The notes: generated by a model not told the origin, from the letters alone. A DNA stretch of 64,000 bases from Reyranella sp. (GCF_030651995.1 NZ_JAUSBN010000067.1:62001-126000), one strand, 5' to 3'. Counted from the first letter of the stretch, positions 16,099 through 25,020 are shown. Numbers and translations are program-made.

Positions 16099-17622
16099 AT
16101 GGCACTGTTTTCACGCAGATTTGGTCTGGTGGCGGCGCTCGCCGTCGGTTTCTCGGCTCCAGCCCTTGCACAGGCACCGGTGCGCGGTGGTGCCCTGACG
16201 ATCGGGGTCGAGAGCGACTTCGAAGGCTTCGATCCCATCCGGGCCGGCGTCTATTCCAATTCGACGGTCACCGCGGCCTCGCTGTTCTACGAGACGCTGA
16301 TGCGGCTCGACGACAAGGGCAACCTGCTGCCCGCGCTGGCCCTGTCGATGACGCCCAACGAGGATGGCAGTGTCTGGACGGCCAAGATCCGGCCGAACGT
16401 GAAATGGCACGACGGCACGCCGTTCACCGCCCAGGCCGTGGCCGACCATTTCAACCGGCTGCTCGATCCGGCGAACCGCTTTGCCGGCCGCGCCTATCTC
16501 GCCATCGAGAAGGTCGAGGCGCCCGACGATCTGACCGCGGTCTTCAAGATGCGCGGGCCGAACGCGGCCCTGCCGCGGACGCTGGCGCAGCCCACCGTCA
16601 CCACGCTGATCATCCCGGTGAAGATCGCCCAGGAGAAGGGCGCCGACTACAACCGCAATCCCGTCGGCACCGGCCCGTTCGTCTTCAAGGAATGGCGTGC
16701 CGCCGACCGGCTGGTCGCGGAGCGCAACCCCAACTACTGGGACAAGGACAAGCCCTACCTCGACCGCGTGACCGTGCGGCCGCTTCCCGATTCCGACGCC
16801 CGCTACGCCAGCCTGGTGAAGGGCGACGTCCAGGTGATCTGGGAGGATCGCGCCGAGAACATCGTCAAGGCGAAGAAGGACAAGAACCTGCGCGTGCTAC
16901 AATGGGTGGGCAGCGGCGCGCTCGTCATTCCGCTCAACACCCAGCGCGAGCCGCTGAACGACAAGCGCGTGCGCCAGGCCGTTTCGATGGCGCTCAACCG
17001 CAAGGCCAACGCCGCCGTGCTGACCCAGGGCCTTCGCCCCGTCCATGACGATCCGTACGGGCCGAGCTCGGGCATCGAGTGCAAGGATACCGGCGCGCTG
17101 AAGTACGATCCCGAGGCCGCCCGCAAGCTGATCGCGGACTACGGCAAGCCCGTGAAGCTCACCATGACGGTCACTGCCACGCCGCGCGGCCGCGAGGGCG
17201 CACAGGTCTTCCAGGCCGACATGAAGAAGGCCGGCATCGACGTCGAGATCAAGCCGGTCGACCAGACGCAGCTGGTGAAGGAGGCGCTCACGCGCGACTT
17301 CCAGGTCACCGGCTGGCGCATCATCGACCTGGCCGACGTCGATCCGCAGATGTTCGCCAACTTCCACTCCAAGAGCCCGATCAACTTCTCCGGCTACAAC
17401 AACGCCGAAGTCGATCGCCTGCTGCTGGTCGGCCGCACCAGCCTCGACGAGAACAAGCGCAAGGCCGCCTACTGCGACCTGATCAAGATCCTGAACGACG
17501 ACGCGGTGTGGCTGTGGTCGGGCAGCAACATCGACTTCGCCATCACCCGCGCCAACGTGCGCGGCATTCCGGCGCTGCGCGGCGGTGCCGTGCAGGTCGA
17601 GAGCGCGTGGTTCGCGAAGTAG
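16099..17622 (+). CDS. ABC transporter periplasmic solute-binding protein (dipeptide/oligopeptide type)
   Basis: A periplasmic receptor of the SBP_bac_5 family (507 aa). The signal peptide covers about residues 1-25 (ending ALAQA). The mature protein starts RGGALTIGVESDFEGFDPI and includes the family signature VKWHDGTPFTAQAVADHFNRLLDP near residue 115. Family members bind peptides, nickel or heme, and in alphaproteobacteria often opines or glutathione; the ligand is not readable from sequence. It heads a five-gene operon with two permeases and two ATPases in the standard order. The permease gene starts 38 bp after its stop. Confidence 0.93.
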   Translation: MALFSRRFGLVAALAVGFSAPALAQAPVRGGALTIGVESDFEGFDPIRAGVYSNSTVTAASLFYETLMRLDDKGNLLPALALSMTPNEDGSVWTAKIRPNVKWHDGTPFTAQAVADHFNRLLDPANRFAGRAYLAIEKVEAPDDLTAVFKMRGPNAALPRTLAQPTVTTLIIPVKIAQEKGADYNRNPVGTGPFVFKEWRAADRLVAERNPNYWDKDKPYLDRVTVRPLPDSDARYASLVKGDVQVIWEDRAENIVKAKKDKNLRVLQWVGSGALVIPLNTQREPLNDKRVRQAVSMALNRKANAAVLTQGLRPVHDDPYGPSSGIECKDTGALKYDPEAARKLIADYGKPVKLTMTVTATPRGREGAQVFQADMKKAGIDVEIKPVDQTQLVKEALTRDFQVTGWRIIDLADVDPQMFANFHSKSPINFSGYNNAEVDRLLLVGRTSLDENKRKAAYCDLIKILNDDAVWLWSGSNIDFAITRANVRGIPALRGGAVQVESAWFAK

Positions 17623-17660
17623 ATAGAGGCGGAGCCTAGGGTAGCTTAGGGGCGTCGCCG

Positions 17661-18614
17661 ATGCCGTGGCTTGCGCGCCAGTTGGTGCGGCTGGTGGTCG
17701 TGCTGTTCTGCGTCACCCTGCTCACCTACATGATCGTGAACATCCTGCCGGGCGACGTGGCGATCGTGATCCTGGGGAACCTTGCGACACCCGAGGACAT
17801 TGCTGGCCTCCGCGCCGACCTCGGCCTCGACCGGCCGATGCTGGTGCGGTACTTCGACTGGCTCGGCTCGGCGCTCTCGGGCGACCTCGGCCGATCCTAC
17901 CGCAACGGGGAGCCCGTGGTGCAGGCGATCATCGACCGCCTGCCCGTATCGCTGCAGCTCATGGTGATGGCCCAGGTTGTGGCGCTGGGCATCGCCATCC
18001 CGGTGGCGCTGCTCTCGGTGCGGCGGCCCGGCGGCCTCTTCGACCGCATCTCGGCCTCGGCCGCCTTCGGCTTTCTCGCGATGCCCAACTTCATGCTGGG
18101 CATCGTGCTGATCTACCTGTTCTCGGTATCCTTCGACCTGCTGCCCGCAACCGGCTTCACGCCGATGTCCGAAGGGCTGTGGGACAATCTCGAATCGATG
18201 ATCCTGCCGTCGCTGACCCTGGGGCTCATCGAGTGGACGGTTCTGATGCGCGTGCTGCGCTCCGACCTGTTGACCACACTGAAGGAGGATTTCATCCTGC
18301 TGGCGCGGGCCAAGGGCCTGCCGCCGTGGCGGGTCCTGTTGCAGCATGCGCTGCGTCCCTCGTCGTTCACCCTGATCACCATTCTCGGCCTCAACATCGG
18401 CGGCCTGATCGGCGGCGCGGTGATCGTGGAGCAGATCTTCGCCCTGCCCGGAGTCGGCCGGCTGCTGCTGGGCGGCATCTTCAACCGCGACCTGATCCTC
18501 GTGCAGGGCACCGTGGCCTTCATCGCGGTGGGTTTCGTGGTCATCAACTTCCTGGTCGACATGCTCTACGCCGTGCTCGACCCGAGGGTTCGTCATGTCC
18601 GCTTCCGCAGCTAA
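17661..18614 (+). CDS. ABC transporter permease, DppB/OppB type
   Basis: An inner-membrane permease of 317 aa with six predicted helices. The N-terminal helix is followed by the periplasmic segment DLGLDRPMLVRYFDWL, characteristic of DppB-type subunits. The EAA coupling loop (LARAKGLPPWRVLLQHALRPS, about residues 213-233) contacts the ATPases. It pairs with the DppC-type protein encoded next; the two genes overlap by 20 bases. Together with the upstream binding protein and the two downstream ATPases it forms a complete importer. Confidence 0.93.
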   Translation: MPWLARQLVRLVVVLFCVTLLTYMIVNILPGDVAIVILGNLATPEDIAGLRADLGLDRPMLVRYFDWLGSALSGDLGRSYRNGEPVVQAIIDRLPVSLQLMVMAQVVALGIAIPVALLSVRRPGGLFDRISASAAFGFLAMPNFMLGIVLIYLFSVSFDLLPATGFTPMSEGLWDNLESMILPSLTLGLIEWTVLMRVLRSDLLTTLKEDFILLARAKGLPPWRVLLQHALRPSSFTLITILGLNIGGLIGGAVIVEQIFALPGVGRLLLGGIFNRDLILVQGTVAFIAVGFVVINFLVDMLYAVLDPRVRHVRFRS

Positions 18615-19458
18615 GGGCGCGGTCGTCGCCGCGCCGCGCCCGCGGCGCCGCTGGCACTGGGCGCTCGCCCTGCCGCTGGGCTGGTTGCTGCTGGTGGTGT
18701 TCCTCGCGATTACCGCCGACTGGATCGGGCTGCCCGATCCGTCGGCGCAGGAACTGATCCTGCGCCGCAAGCCGCCCTCCGCCGAATTCCTGCTGGGCAC
18801 CGACAATCTCGGGCGCGACATGCTCTCGCGCGTGATCTACGGCGCCCGCACTTCGCTGATCGTCGGCATCTGCGCGCCGATCCTCGGCTTCCTCGTCGGC
18901 GGCGCGATCGGCATGAGTGCCGGGTATTTCCGCGGCAAGGTCGACATGCTGGCGGTCGGCTTCATCGACATCCTGCTGGCCTTCCCGTCGCTGGTGCTGG
19001 CGCTCACCTTCACCGCCTATCTCGGGCAGAGCCTGTTCAACGTCACCCTGGCACTGGGCATCCTGTCGATCCCGGCGGCCGCGCGCGTGGCGCGGGCCAA
19101 CACGCTGGCCTGGGCAAACCGCGACTTCGTGCTGGCCGCCCGCACCATCGGCGCCAGCGACTGGCGCATCCTGACGCGCGAAATCCTGCCCAACCTCCTG
19201 CCGCCCATGTTCGCCTTCTGGCTGGTGGCGATCAGCGTGATCATAGTGGCCGAAGGCGCGCTCTCCTTCCTGGGGCTCGGCATCCCGGCGCCGCAGCCGA
19301 GCTGGGGCGGCATGATCGCCGACGGGCGCGAGGCGCTCGACGTGGCGCCTCACACCGCGCTGATCCCTGCGGCGGTGATGTTCGCCACCGTCCTGTCGCT
19401 CAACTTCGTGGGCGACATGGTGCGCAACATGGTCGATCCGCGGAGGTCGGCGCTGTGA
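18595..19458 (+). CDS. ABC transporter permease, DppC/OppC type
   Basis: The second transmembrane subunit of the peptide-type importer (287 aa). It has an N-terminal cytoplasmic tail rich in basic residues, a first helix near residues 22-42, and the DppC hallmark LLGTDNLGRDMLSRVIYGARTS near residue 65. The EAA loop is ARTIGASDWRILTREILPN, and it ends with [15 protein letters not shown]. Its start lies inside the previous gene and its stop overlaps the ATPase start (GTGA). Confidence 0.93.
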   Translation: MSASAAKGAVVAAPRPRRRWHWALALPLGWLLLVVFLAITADWIGLPDPSAQELILRRKPPSAEFLLGTDNLGRDMLSRVIYGARTSLIVGICAPILGFLVGGAIGMSAGYFRGKVDMLAVGFIDILLAFPSLVLALTFTAYLGQSLFNVTLALGILSIPAAARVARANTLAWANRDFVLAARTIGASDWRILTREILPNLLPPMFAFWLVAISVIIVAEGALSFLGLGIPAPQPSWGGMIADGREALDVAPHTALIPAAVMFATVLSLNFVGDMVRNMVDPRRSAL

Positions 19459-20459
19459 GCGGCCAGCCGAACATGCCGCTCCTGTCGGTGCGCAACGCCC
19501 AGGTGAGCTTCTCCACGGCGCGCGGTCCCCTGCGGGCCGTCGACGGCGTGTCGTTCGACCTGCACGAGGGGCGCACGCTCGGCATCGTGGGCGAGTCCGG
19601 ATCCGGCAAGTCGGTGCTGGTGCGCTCCCTGATCGGTCTGGTGGGCGAGAGTTCGGGTGCCGGCGTGGGCGGGCAGGTCCTGTTCGAGGGGCGCGACCTT
19701 CGCAGCCTCTCGCCCCGCGAGTTCCGCAGCGTCCTGGGCACTGAGATCGGCATCGTGTTCCAGGATCCGATGACCTCGCTCAACCCGGTGATGAAGATCG
19801 GCCGTCAGATCGGGGAGGGGCTGCGCCTGAACCGCGGGCTGGATTCAAAGGCGGCCGCGCGCCGCGCCGTCGAGCTGCTGAACGAAGTCGGCATCCCCGA
19901 GCCGGAACGCCGGGCGCAGCAGTATCCGCACGAAATGTCGGGCGGCATGCGCCAGAGGGTGGCCATCGCCATCGCGATCGCCTGCGCGCCCAAGCTCCTG
20001 ATTGCCGACGAGCCGACCACGGCGCTCGATGTGACGGTTCAGCGCCAGATCCTGGACCTGCTGCAGGGCGAGCAGCGCCAGCGCGGCATGGCGATGATCC
20101 TGATCACCCACGATCTCGGCGTGGCTGCCGGCCGGAGCGACGACATCATGGTCATGTATGCCGGCCGCGCGGTGGAAACCGCGGCGACCCGCGAGATCTT
20201 CCGCTCGCCGCGCATGCCCTATACCGAGGCGCTCCTGCGCTCGCTGCCGCGGCTCTCCGATGCCACCCACACGCGGCTCAGCGCCATTCCCGGCCGGCCG
20301 CCCGACCTGGCGCGGCGCAGCGGCGGCTGCTCATTCGCTCCCCGCTGCACCTATCGTACGGACCACTGCGACGCCGAGCAGCCGCCGCTGACGATGGTCG
20401 GCGGACGCGGCTATGCCTGTTTCCATCCGAGGGGCGTGGAGCCGGGAGGGGCCGCATGA
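19455..20459 (+). CDS. ABC transporter ATP-binding protein, DppD/OppD type
   Basis: One of two ATPases powering the peptide-type importer (334 aa). It has Walker A GESGSGKS near residue 47, the ABC signature MSGGMRQR near residue 161, and Walker [13 protein letters not shown]. The C-terminal oligo_HPY region carries cysteines ([16 protein letters not shown]) that in this family often bind an Fe-S cluster. The GTG start overlaps the permease stop; an ATG five codons later is a possible alternative. Confidence 0.93.
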   Translation: MSGQPNMPLLSVRNAQVSFSTARGPLRAVDGVSFDLHEGRTLGIVGESGSGKSVLVRSLIGLVGESSGAGVGGQVLFEGRDLRSLSPREFRSVLGTEIGIVFQDPMTSLNPVMKIGRQIGEGLRLNRGLDSKAAARRAVELLNEVGIPEPERRAQQYPHEMSGGMRQRVAIAIAIACAPKLLIADEPTTALDVTVQRQILDLLQGEQRQRGMAMILITHDLGVAAGRSDDIMVMYAGRAVETAATREIFRSPRMPYTEALLRSLPRLSDATHTRLSAIPGRPPDLARRSGGCSFAPRCTYRTDHCDAEQPPLTMVGGRGYACFHPRGVEPGGAA

Positions 20460-21415
20460 GCGATCTCCTCGCCATACGGAACCTCGTGGTCGAATACCCG
20501 GTTGGGGGCGGCCGCCACGTTCATGCGGTGAGTGACGTCACGCTGTCGGTGAAGCAGGGCGAGACCCTGGGACTGGTCGGCGAGTCGGGCTCGGGCAAGT
20601 CCTCGCTGGCGCGCGCGCTGCTGCAATTGCCGCCGCCCAAGGCCGGCGCCGTCGTGTTCGACGGCCAGGATCTCACGCAGATGCGCGGCCAGGCGCTGCG
20701 AGCCATGCGGCCGCGCCTGCAGATGATCTTCCAGGACCCGATCGCCTCGCTCAATCCGCGCCGCAAGGTCGCCGAGATCATCGCCGAGCCGCTGATCGTG
20801 TCGGGCGTGTCCGATGCCGCCGAGCGCACCCGTCGCGTCCGCGCCGTGATGGAAGCGGTCGGCCTCGATCCCGACCTCGTCTGGAACAGGAGGCCGCACG
20901 AATTCTCCGGCGGCCAGTGCCAGCGCATCGCCATCGCGCGCGCCCTCGTGCTCGAGCCCAGCCTGATCGTGTGCGACGAGCCGGTCTCGGCGCTCGACGT
21001 CTCGATCCGCGCCCAGATCGTCAATCTGCTCGAGGACATGAAGGCGCGTTTCGGGCTCACGCTCCTGTTCATCGCGCACGATCTCGCGGTGGTGAAGTCG
21101 GTGTCGGACCGGGTCGCCGTCATGTATCTCGGCAGGCTCTGCGAGGTGGCCGATTCGGACTCGCTGTTCGCGACGCCGGCGCATCCCTACACGGCGGCGT
21201 TGATGGCCGCGATTCCGGTGCCCGATCCGGACGTGCCGCTGGGAGACACGAAACTGAAGCCCGGTGACCCGCCGTCGCCGCTCGACCCGCCCTCGGGTTG
21301 CCGTTTCCGCACGCGCTGCCCGCATGCGCAGCCGCGCTGCACGGACGAGGTGCCGCCGCTCCGCCAGATCGCGCCCGGCCGCGAGGTCGCCTGTCATTTC
21401 CCGCTGACGGCGTGA
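20456..21415 (+). CDS. ABC transporter ATP-binding protein, DppF/OppF type
   Basis: The second ATPase of the importer (319 aa). Walker A is GESGSGKS near residue 43, the signature is FSGGQCQR near residue 150, and Walker B is LIVCDEPVSALD. It too ends in the oligo_HPY cysteine-rich segment (GCRFRTRCPHAQPRC). The ATG overlaps the previous stop by four bases. It is the last gene of the operon; immediately downstream lies the displaced tRNA-Pro 3' end and its terminator, marking the edge of an inserted islet. Confidence 0.93.
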   Translation: MSDLLAIRNLVVEYPVGGGRHVHAVSDVTLSVKQGETLGLVGESGSGKSSLARALLQLPPPKAGAVVFDGQDLTQMRGQALRAMRPRLQMIFQDPIASLNPRRKVAEIIAEPLIVSGVSDAAERTRRVRAVMEAVGLDPDLVWNRRPHEFSGGQCQRIAIARALVLEPSLIVCDEPVSALDVSIRAQIVNLLEDMKARFGLTLLFIAHDLAVVKSVSDRVAVMYLGRLCEVADSDSLFATPAHPYTAALMAAIPVPDPDVPLGDTKLKPGDPPSPLDPPSGCRFRTRCPHAQPRCTDEVPPLRQIAPGREVACHFPLTA

Positions 21416-21416
21416 A

Positions 21417-21446
21417 AACGAAAACGGCGCGCATTGCTGCGCGCCG
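21417..21446 (-). terminator. Terminator belonging to the displaced tRNA-Pro 3' end
   Basis: The 8-bp stem CGGCGCGC/GCGCGCCG (21425-21432 with 21439-21446), read on the minus strand, is followed by TTTTCGTTTTC. It follows the tRNA 3' fragment at 21456-21486 exactly as the terminator at 24753-24786 follows the intact tRNA. On the plus strand there is no T-run, so it is not a good terminator for the peptide importer operon. Confidence 0.65.
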
Positions 21447-21455
21447 CTCGTCTCA

Positions 21456-21486
21456 CCGATTGGTCGGAGCGAGAGGATTCGAACCT
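21456..21486. repeat. 31-bp direct repeat, copy 1: putative attachment site (tRNA-Pro 3' fragment)
   Basis: Identical over 31 bases to 24821-24851. The minus strand reads as the 3' part of tRNA-Pro (T arm, acceptor strand and CCA) plus five bases beyond. The rest of the tRNA is absent here. Integration at tRNA 3' ends by tyrosine recombinases leaves such a displaced copy at the far end of the insert. Confidence 0.8.
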
Positions 21487-21649
21487 GCAGCTCCTGCCGG
21501 CTGGCTCTCGGCCGTTGCAGTTTCCTGGCTTCAACGGAACTGCTGTGTCGCAATTCCGCCGAATAACGTTTCGCGAAGTGATCCAAACTGGTCAACCGCG
21601 TCTATTACTGCAGAGACCGCTGAAAGTCTCAAACAGTGCAAAGCCAAGT

Positions 21650-22792
21650 ATGCTGCGGATTGCCCTAAAGATGCTGTTCGGAGACCCGATGAAGCTTATC
21701 GGTCTGGTCTTTGGAATTTCCTTTTCGACCCTGCTGATGTCGCAGCAGGGAGGCTTTTTCATTGGACTGATTTCGCGTGCTGCCAATGTCATATCGGATG
21801 CTCGCGAAGCGACGATTTGGGTCATGGATCCCCAAACCGAAACCGTCGAAGGCCCGACCAACATGCGCGCGACGGAACTCCTTCGGGTGCGCGGTGTAGA
21901 GGGGGTTCTGTGGGCCGTACCATTGGTGAGGGCCTCGGGCGCGATACGGACCGCAGAGGGACGGTCGACCACTGCGTCGTTTATCGGCGTCGACGATGCG
22001 AGCCTGGTCGGCATGACAGGCCGTTTCATCGCCGGTGCACCGGAGGACCTGCGTAGCCCAGACGCGATCGCTATCGACCAGCTTGGCTTTGCGCGCTTGT
22101 GGCCAGGAGAACCGCTTGCAACCGGCAAGGTGCTCGAGGTTAACGATCGCCGCGCCGTGATCGCCGCGATCACCGACGCCGCCCCCGGATTCGCGGCGCC
22201 GGTCGTCGTATACACCCGCCTGTCCCAAGCCCTGGTCTACGTTCCGGGTGGCCGCAATACATTGTCCTTCGTGTTGGTTCGCAACGTGCCGGAAAGCGAT
22301 GCCGCAACGGTGGCCCGGCGGATCTCCGAGACCACCGGATTGCGCGCCCTGACTTCGCAGGCGTTTGAGCGAGCTACTATCGACTACGTGCTCGCCAATA
22401 CCGGAATCGCCTTCTCCTTCGGCGTGGTCATCGCTCTCGGTGCCGTCGTCGGCATCCTGGTGTGCGGGCTTACCTTCACGCTTTTCGTCAACGACAACAT
22501 TCGGCAGTTTGCCGTGCTGAAGGCGATCGGCGTTTCGAATGGCAGGATTCTGGGTATGGTTGCGAGCCAGGCCATCGTGGTGGCCTTCATCGGCTATTCG
22601 ATCGGCATCTGGCTGTCTTCGGCTTTTTTCGATGGGGTCAACCAACCGCTGTCCGACCTCAAGGGGTTTTGGCTGCCTTGGCAGGTCGCGGCGCTGTCCG
22701 CCGCCGCGGTACTGGCGATCGTCCTCCTCGCCACCGTGGTGAGTCTGCGGCGTGTTTTCGCGCTCGATCCCGCCATCACCTTCCGGGGCTGA
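21650..22792 (+). CDS. FtsX/MacB-like ABC exporter permease (DevC type)
   Basis: The inner-membrane permease of a type VII ABC exporter (380 aa). It has one N-terminal helix (KLIGLVFGISFSTLLMSQQGG), a large periplasmic domain with the DevC-like VWVMDPQTETVEG-style segment near residue 50, and three C-terminal helices (about residues 245-270, 305-325 and 345-370) as in FtsX/MacB proteins. I chose the ATG at 21650, which starts at conserved-looking sequence; the frame upstream runs into the attachment repeat and is not coding. The next gene begins four bases after its stop. Confidence 0.85.
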   Translation: MLRIALKMLFGDPMKLIGLVFGISFSTLLMSQQGGFFIGLISRAANVISDAREATIWVMDPQTETVEGPTNMRATELLRVRGVEGVLWAVPLVRASGAIRTAEGRSTTASFIGVDDASLVGMTGRFIAGAPEDLRSPDAIAIDQLGFARLWPGEPLATGKVLEVNDRRAVIAAITDAAPGFAAPVVVYTRLSQALVYVPGGRNTLSFVLVRNVPESDAATVARRISETTGLRALTSQAFERATIDYVLANTGIAFSFGVVIALGAVVGILVCGLTFTLFVNDNIRQFAVLKAIGVSNGRILGMVASQAIVVAFIGYSIGIWLSSAFFDGVNQPLSDLKGFWLPWQVAALSAAAVLAIVLLATVVSLRRVFALDPAITFRG

Positions 22793-22796
22793 GATC

Positions 22797-23498
22797 TTGA
22801 GTGCGGTGGTCGCCCGGGGAATTTGCAAGCGCTTCGGCCGGGGAGCGACGAGCGAAATCGTGCTCAACCGTACGGACTTCGATGCCCGTGCAGGAGAGAT
22901 GACGTTCCTCGTCGGGCCTTCGGGGTGCGGCAAGACCACGTTGATCTCCATCCTGTCCGCGATGCTGCGTGCCGACGAGGGAGACGCGACCGTTTTCGGC
23001 GCGGACCTCAAGACTCTCAGCGGCCGGGCGCTCAGCCGGTTCCGCGGCGAGACCGTGGGTTTCGTCTTCCAGCAGTTCAATTTGCTGCCTGCGCTCGACG
23101 CTGCCGAGAACGCGGCGGTCCCCCTGATCGTGCATGGCATGGCCACGGGCCGTGCCCGCCGCCGGGCGAGCGAACTGCTCGATCGGCTGGGGCTCGCCGA
23201 GAGCCTGAAGAAGTTTCCCCACGAGCTTTCGGGCGGCCAGCAGCAGCGGGTGGCGATCGCGCGCGCGCTGGTCCACGATCCGAAGCTCATCGTCTGCGAC
23301 GAGCCGACCGCCTCGCTCGACGGCGCCTCGGGACATGCCGTGATGAACATCCTGCGCACCCTGGCCGTGCGGCCCGATCGTGCGGCGATCATCGTCACCC
23401 ACGACGACCGGATTTTCCAGTTTGCGGACCGGATTGCCTTCATGGCCGATGGTAGGGTTGTCCGGACCGAGAAGCGCCCCTTCGAAGAGATGCATTGA
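22797..23498 (+). CDS. ABC exporter ATP-binding protein (DevA/LolD/MacB type)
   Basis: The ATPase partner of the DevC-type permease (about 233 aa). It has Walker A GPSGCGKT (residues 40-47), a Q-loop in VFQQFNLLPALDAAENAAVPL typical of the LolD/MacB/DevA class, signature LSGGQQQR, Walker B LIVCDEPTASLD and the switch His in VTHDDR. The start is uncertain: TTG at 22797, four bases after the previous stop, or GTG at 22806. Its stop overlaps the HlyD-type gene start by one base, so all three islet genes are translationally linked. Confidence 0.87.
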   Translation: MSAVVARGICKRFGRGATSEIVLNRTDFDARAGEMTFLVGPSGCGKTTLISILSAMLRADEGDATVFGADLKTLSGRALSRFRGETVGFVFQQFNLLPALDAAENAAVPLIVHGMATGRARRRASELLDRLGLAESLKKFPHELSGGQQQRVAIARALVHDPKLIVCDEPTASLDGASGHAVMNILRTLAVRPDRAAIIVTHDDRIFQFADRIAFMADGRVVRTEKRPFEEMH

Positions 23499-24664
23499 TG
23501 GCCGCCCGCTCCCGTCTCCTCATGTACGGCCTGCCGGCGCTTGCCGGTGTCGCCCTCGTCGCCGCGCTGGCATCGATCGTGAACTCCAATACCCCGGCCG
23601 CGACAGTCGCGCCCCGCAGCATGCCGCCGACGGCGCGGGCGGAGGGACCTTCCACCGCAGCCTCGCCTTCACTGCCATCGACCGCCACCGCGCCGGCGGT
23701 CATTGGCGCGCTCGGCACGGTCGAACCCGCCAACCGTGAAGTCTCGGTGGCGACCCGGTTTCCCGGCGTGGTCACGGAAGTGCAGGTGATCGACGGCAGC
23801 AAGGTGAAGGCGGGAGATGTGCTCTTTGTCATCGATTCCGCGCTGCCGGCCGTCACCGTGGTCCAGCGCCAACGCGATCTCAGCGTCGCCGAAGCGCGCC
23901 TCGCCCAGACCCGGCAGCGGGCGGCCGTACTCGCCGCGGACGTCGCGGTCGCACGTGGCATCGCGGTCTCGGCGGAGGCCGATTTGGACGAAGCCAACGA
24001 TCTCGTCCGGATCGCCGATCGGCTGCAGAGCGGGTCGTCGATCACCGAACGCGAGATGGTACGTCGGCGGAACCTGCTGCGTGTTGCCGAGGGGCGCGTC
24101 GCCGAGGTCAAGGCCCGGCTGACACGCGCCGAGGCCGAGTTCGCGCTTGTAGATCCCCAGAACAGCGGCCCGACCCTTCTTATCGAGGAGGCGGCCGTCG
24201 CTCAGGCGAAAGCGGCACTGGTTTTTGCCGAAGCCGAACTCGATCAACGCACCGTAAGGGCGCCGTCGGACGGAACGGTCCTTGCGGTAAACATCCGCCC
24301 GGGCGAATTCGCGGCCATCGGCGGATCGCCACCGCCAATTCTGCTGGGCCGGCTCGATCCTCTCCACGTGCGGGTCGATATCGACGAAGCCGATGTCCCG
24401 CGATTTGCGTCGGGCGCCGAAGCCGTCGGTCTGCCCCGCGGCGCGCCGGAGCGACGGATCGCCTTGCGCTATGTGCGCGCCGAGCCTTTGGTGAAGCCCA
24501 AACGAACCCTCTCAGGATTGAGTAGTGACCGCGTCGATACGCGGGTGCTGCAGGTCGTCTATTCCGTCAATCCGCCCGTCGATGGCCTGCGCCCGGGTCA
24601 GGTGATCGACGTTTTCATCGAGGTCGCGTCCGGGCACGCACCGGTCGCCCCGGTACGACGCTAA
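23498..24664 (+). CDS. HlyD-family periplasmic adaptor (DevB type)
   Basis: The membrane-fusion subunit of the islet exporter (388 aa). It has an N-terminal membrane anchor (about residues 8-28) and a Pro/Ala/Thr-rich linker. The biotinyl-lipoyl half-motif GTVEPANREVSVATRFPGVVTEVQV is followed by a long alpha-helical hairpin (roughly residues 115-245), the second lipoyl half (VRAPSDGTVLAVNIRPGE) and a beta-barrel domain. DevBCA exporters are best known from cyanobacteria, where they export glycolipids through TolC. The cargo here is unknown. Confidence 0.85.
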   Translation: MAARSRLLMYGLPALAGVALVAALASIVNSNTPAATVAPRSMPPTARAEGPSTAASPSLPSTATAPAVIGALGTVEPANREVSVATRFPGVVTEVQVIDGSKVKAGDVLFVIDSALPAVTVVQRQRDLSVAEARLAQTRQRAAVLAADVAVARGIAVSAEADLDEANDLVRIADRLQSGSSITEREMVRRRNLLRVAEGRVAEVKARLTRAEAEFALVDPQNSGPTLLIEEAAVAQAKAALVFAEAELDQRTVRAPSDGTVLAVNIRPGEFAAIGGSPPPILLGRLDPLHVRVDIDEADVPRFASGAEAVGLPRGAPERRIALRYVRAEPLVKPKRTLSGLSSDRVDTRVLQVVYSVNPPVDGLRPGQVIDVFIEVASGHAPVAPVRR

Positions 24665-24752
24665 GGGCTTGTTGTAGAAACGTGGCGAAGATCGAGGGTC
24701 TGGGCGTCGTCGTCACCGATATCGCCATCCTGCCGAAGATGTAGCGGCACGC

Positions 24753-24786
24753 CGAAACGAAAACGGCGGACCCGAAGGTCCGCCGT
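24753..24786 (-). terminator. Terminator downstream of tRNA-Pro
   Basis: The 10-bp stem ACGGCGGACC/GGTCCGCCGT (24763-24772 with 24777-24786) has a CGAA/TTCG tetraloop. On the minus strand it is followed by TTTCGTTTCG. An extra 8-bp hairpin, CCGATGCC/GGCATCGG (24797-24815), lies between it and the tRNA. Confidence 0.8.
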
Positions 24787-24820
24787 TCTCTCGTAACCGA
24801 TGCCCTTGGCATCGGCCTCG

Positions 24821-24851
24821 CCGATTGGTCGGAGCGAGAGGATTCGAACCT
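24821..24851. repeat. 31-bp direct repeat, copy 2 (within intact tRNA-Pro)
   Basis: Identical to 21456-21486. It covers the last 26 bases of the tRNA including CCA, plus five bases downstream. It is the likely attachment core at the tRNA-proximal end of the islet. Confidence 0.8.
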
Positions 24852-24902
24852 CCGGCCCCTAGCTCCCGAAGCTAGTGCTCTACCAGGCTGAGCTACGCTC
24901 CG
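24826..24902 (-). tRNA. tRNA-Pro (anticodon CGG)
   Basis: A complete 77-nt cloverleaf on the minus strand. The acceptor stem is CGGAGCG/CGCTCCG, the D arm contains AGCTCAGCCTGGTAGAGC, and the anticodon stem CTAGC/GCTAG has loop TTCGGGA, giving anticodon CGG (reads CCG proline codons). The T arm is GGAGG-TTCGAAT-CCTCT and the discriminator A is followed by an encoded CCA. Its 3' end is duplicated at 21456-21486, which marks it as an integration site. Confidence 0.95.
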
Positions 24903-25020
24903 TCAGGATTTGCGGACTCCGGCCCGCGGCGAGGCCGGGGTTATAGCCGCCACCCCGGTGGGTCGCAAGGGGCGAGCCTGCCCGCTATAGTCGCCGCCTG
25001 ATTCGGGTCCAGGGGGATAG

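Larger units (their letters stand above)
21456..24851. mobile_element. Putative 3.4-kb genomic islet integrated at tRNA-Pro(CGG)
   Basis: The stretch lies between two identical 31-bp copies of the tRNA-Pro 3' end and contains exactly one operon, a DevC/DevA/DevB-type exporter. The left part (about 21500-22500) looks visibly less GC-rich and less codon-biased than the surrounding genes. No integrase, transposase or other mobility gene is present, so it would have been mobilised in trans or has lost its integrase. The boundaries come from the repeat; the mechanism is inference. Confidence 0.65.

Noticed and set aside
21434..21649. Coding sequence extending the islet permease upstream through the att repeat
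   Set aside because: The frame is merely open; it translates a tRNA fragment and its flank. The ATG at 21650 begins the recognisable permease.
24681..24744. Short frame after the HlyD-type gene (GTG at 24681 to TAG)
   Set aside because: About 20 codons with no recognisable family; it may be a chance frame near the islet end.
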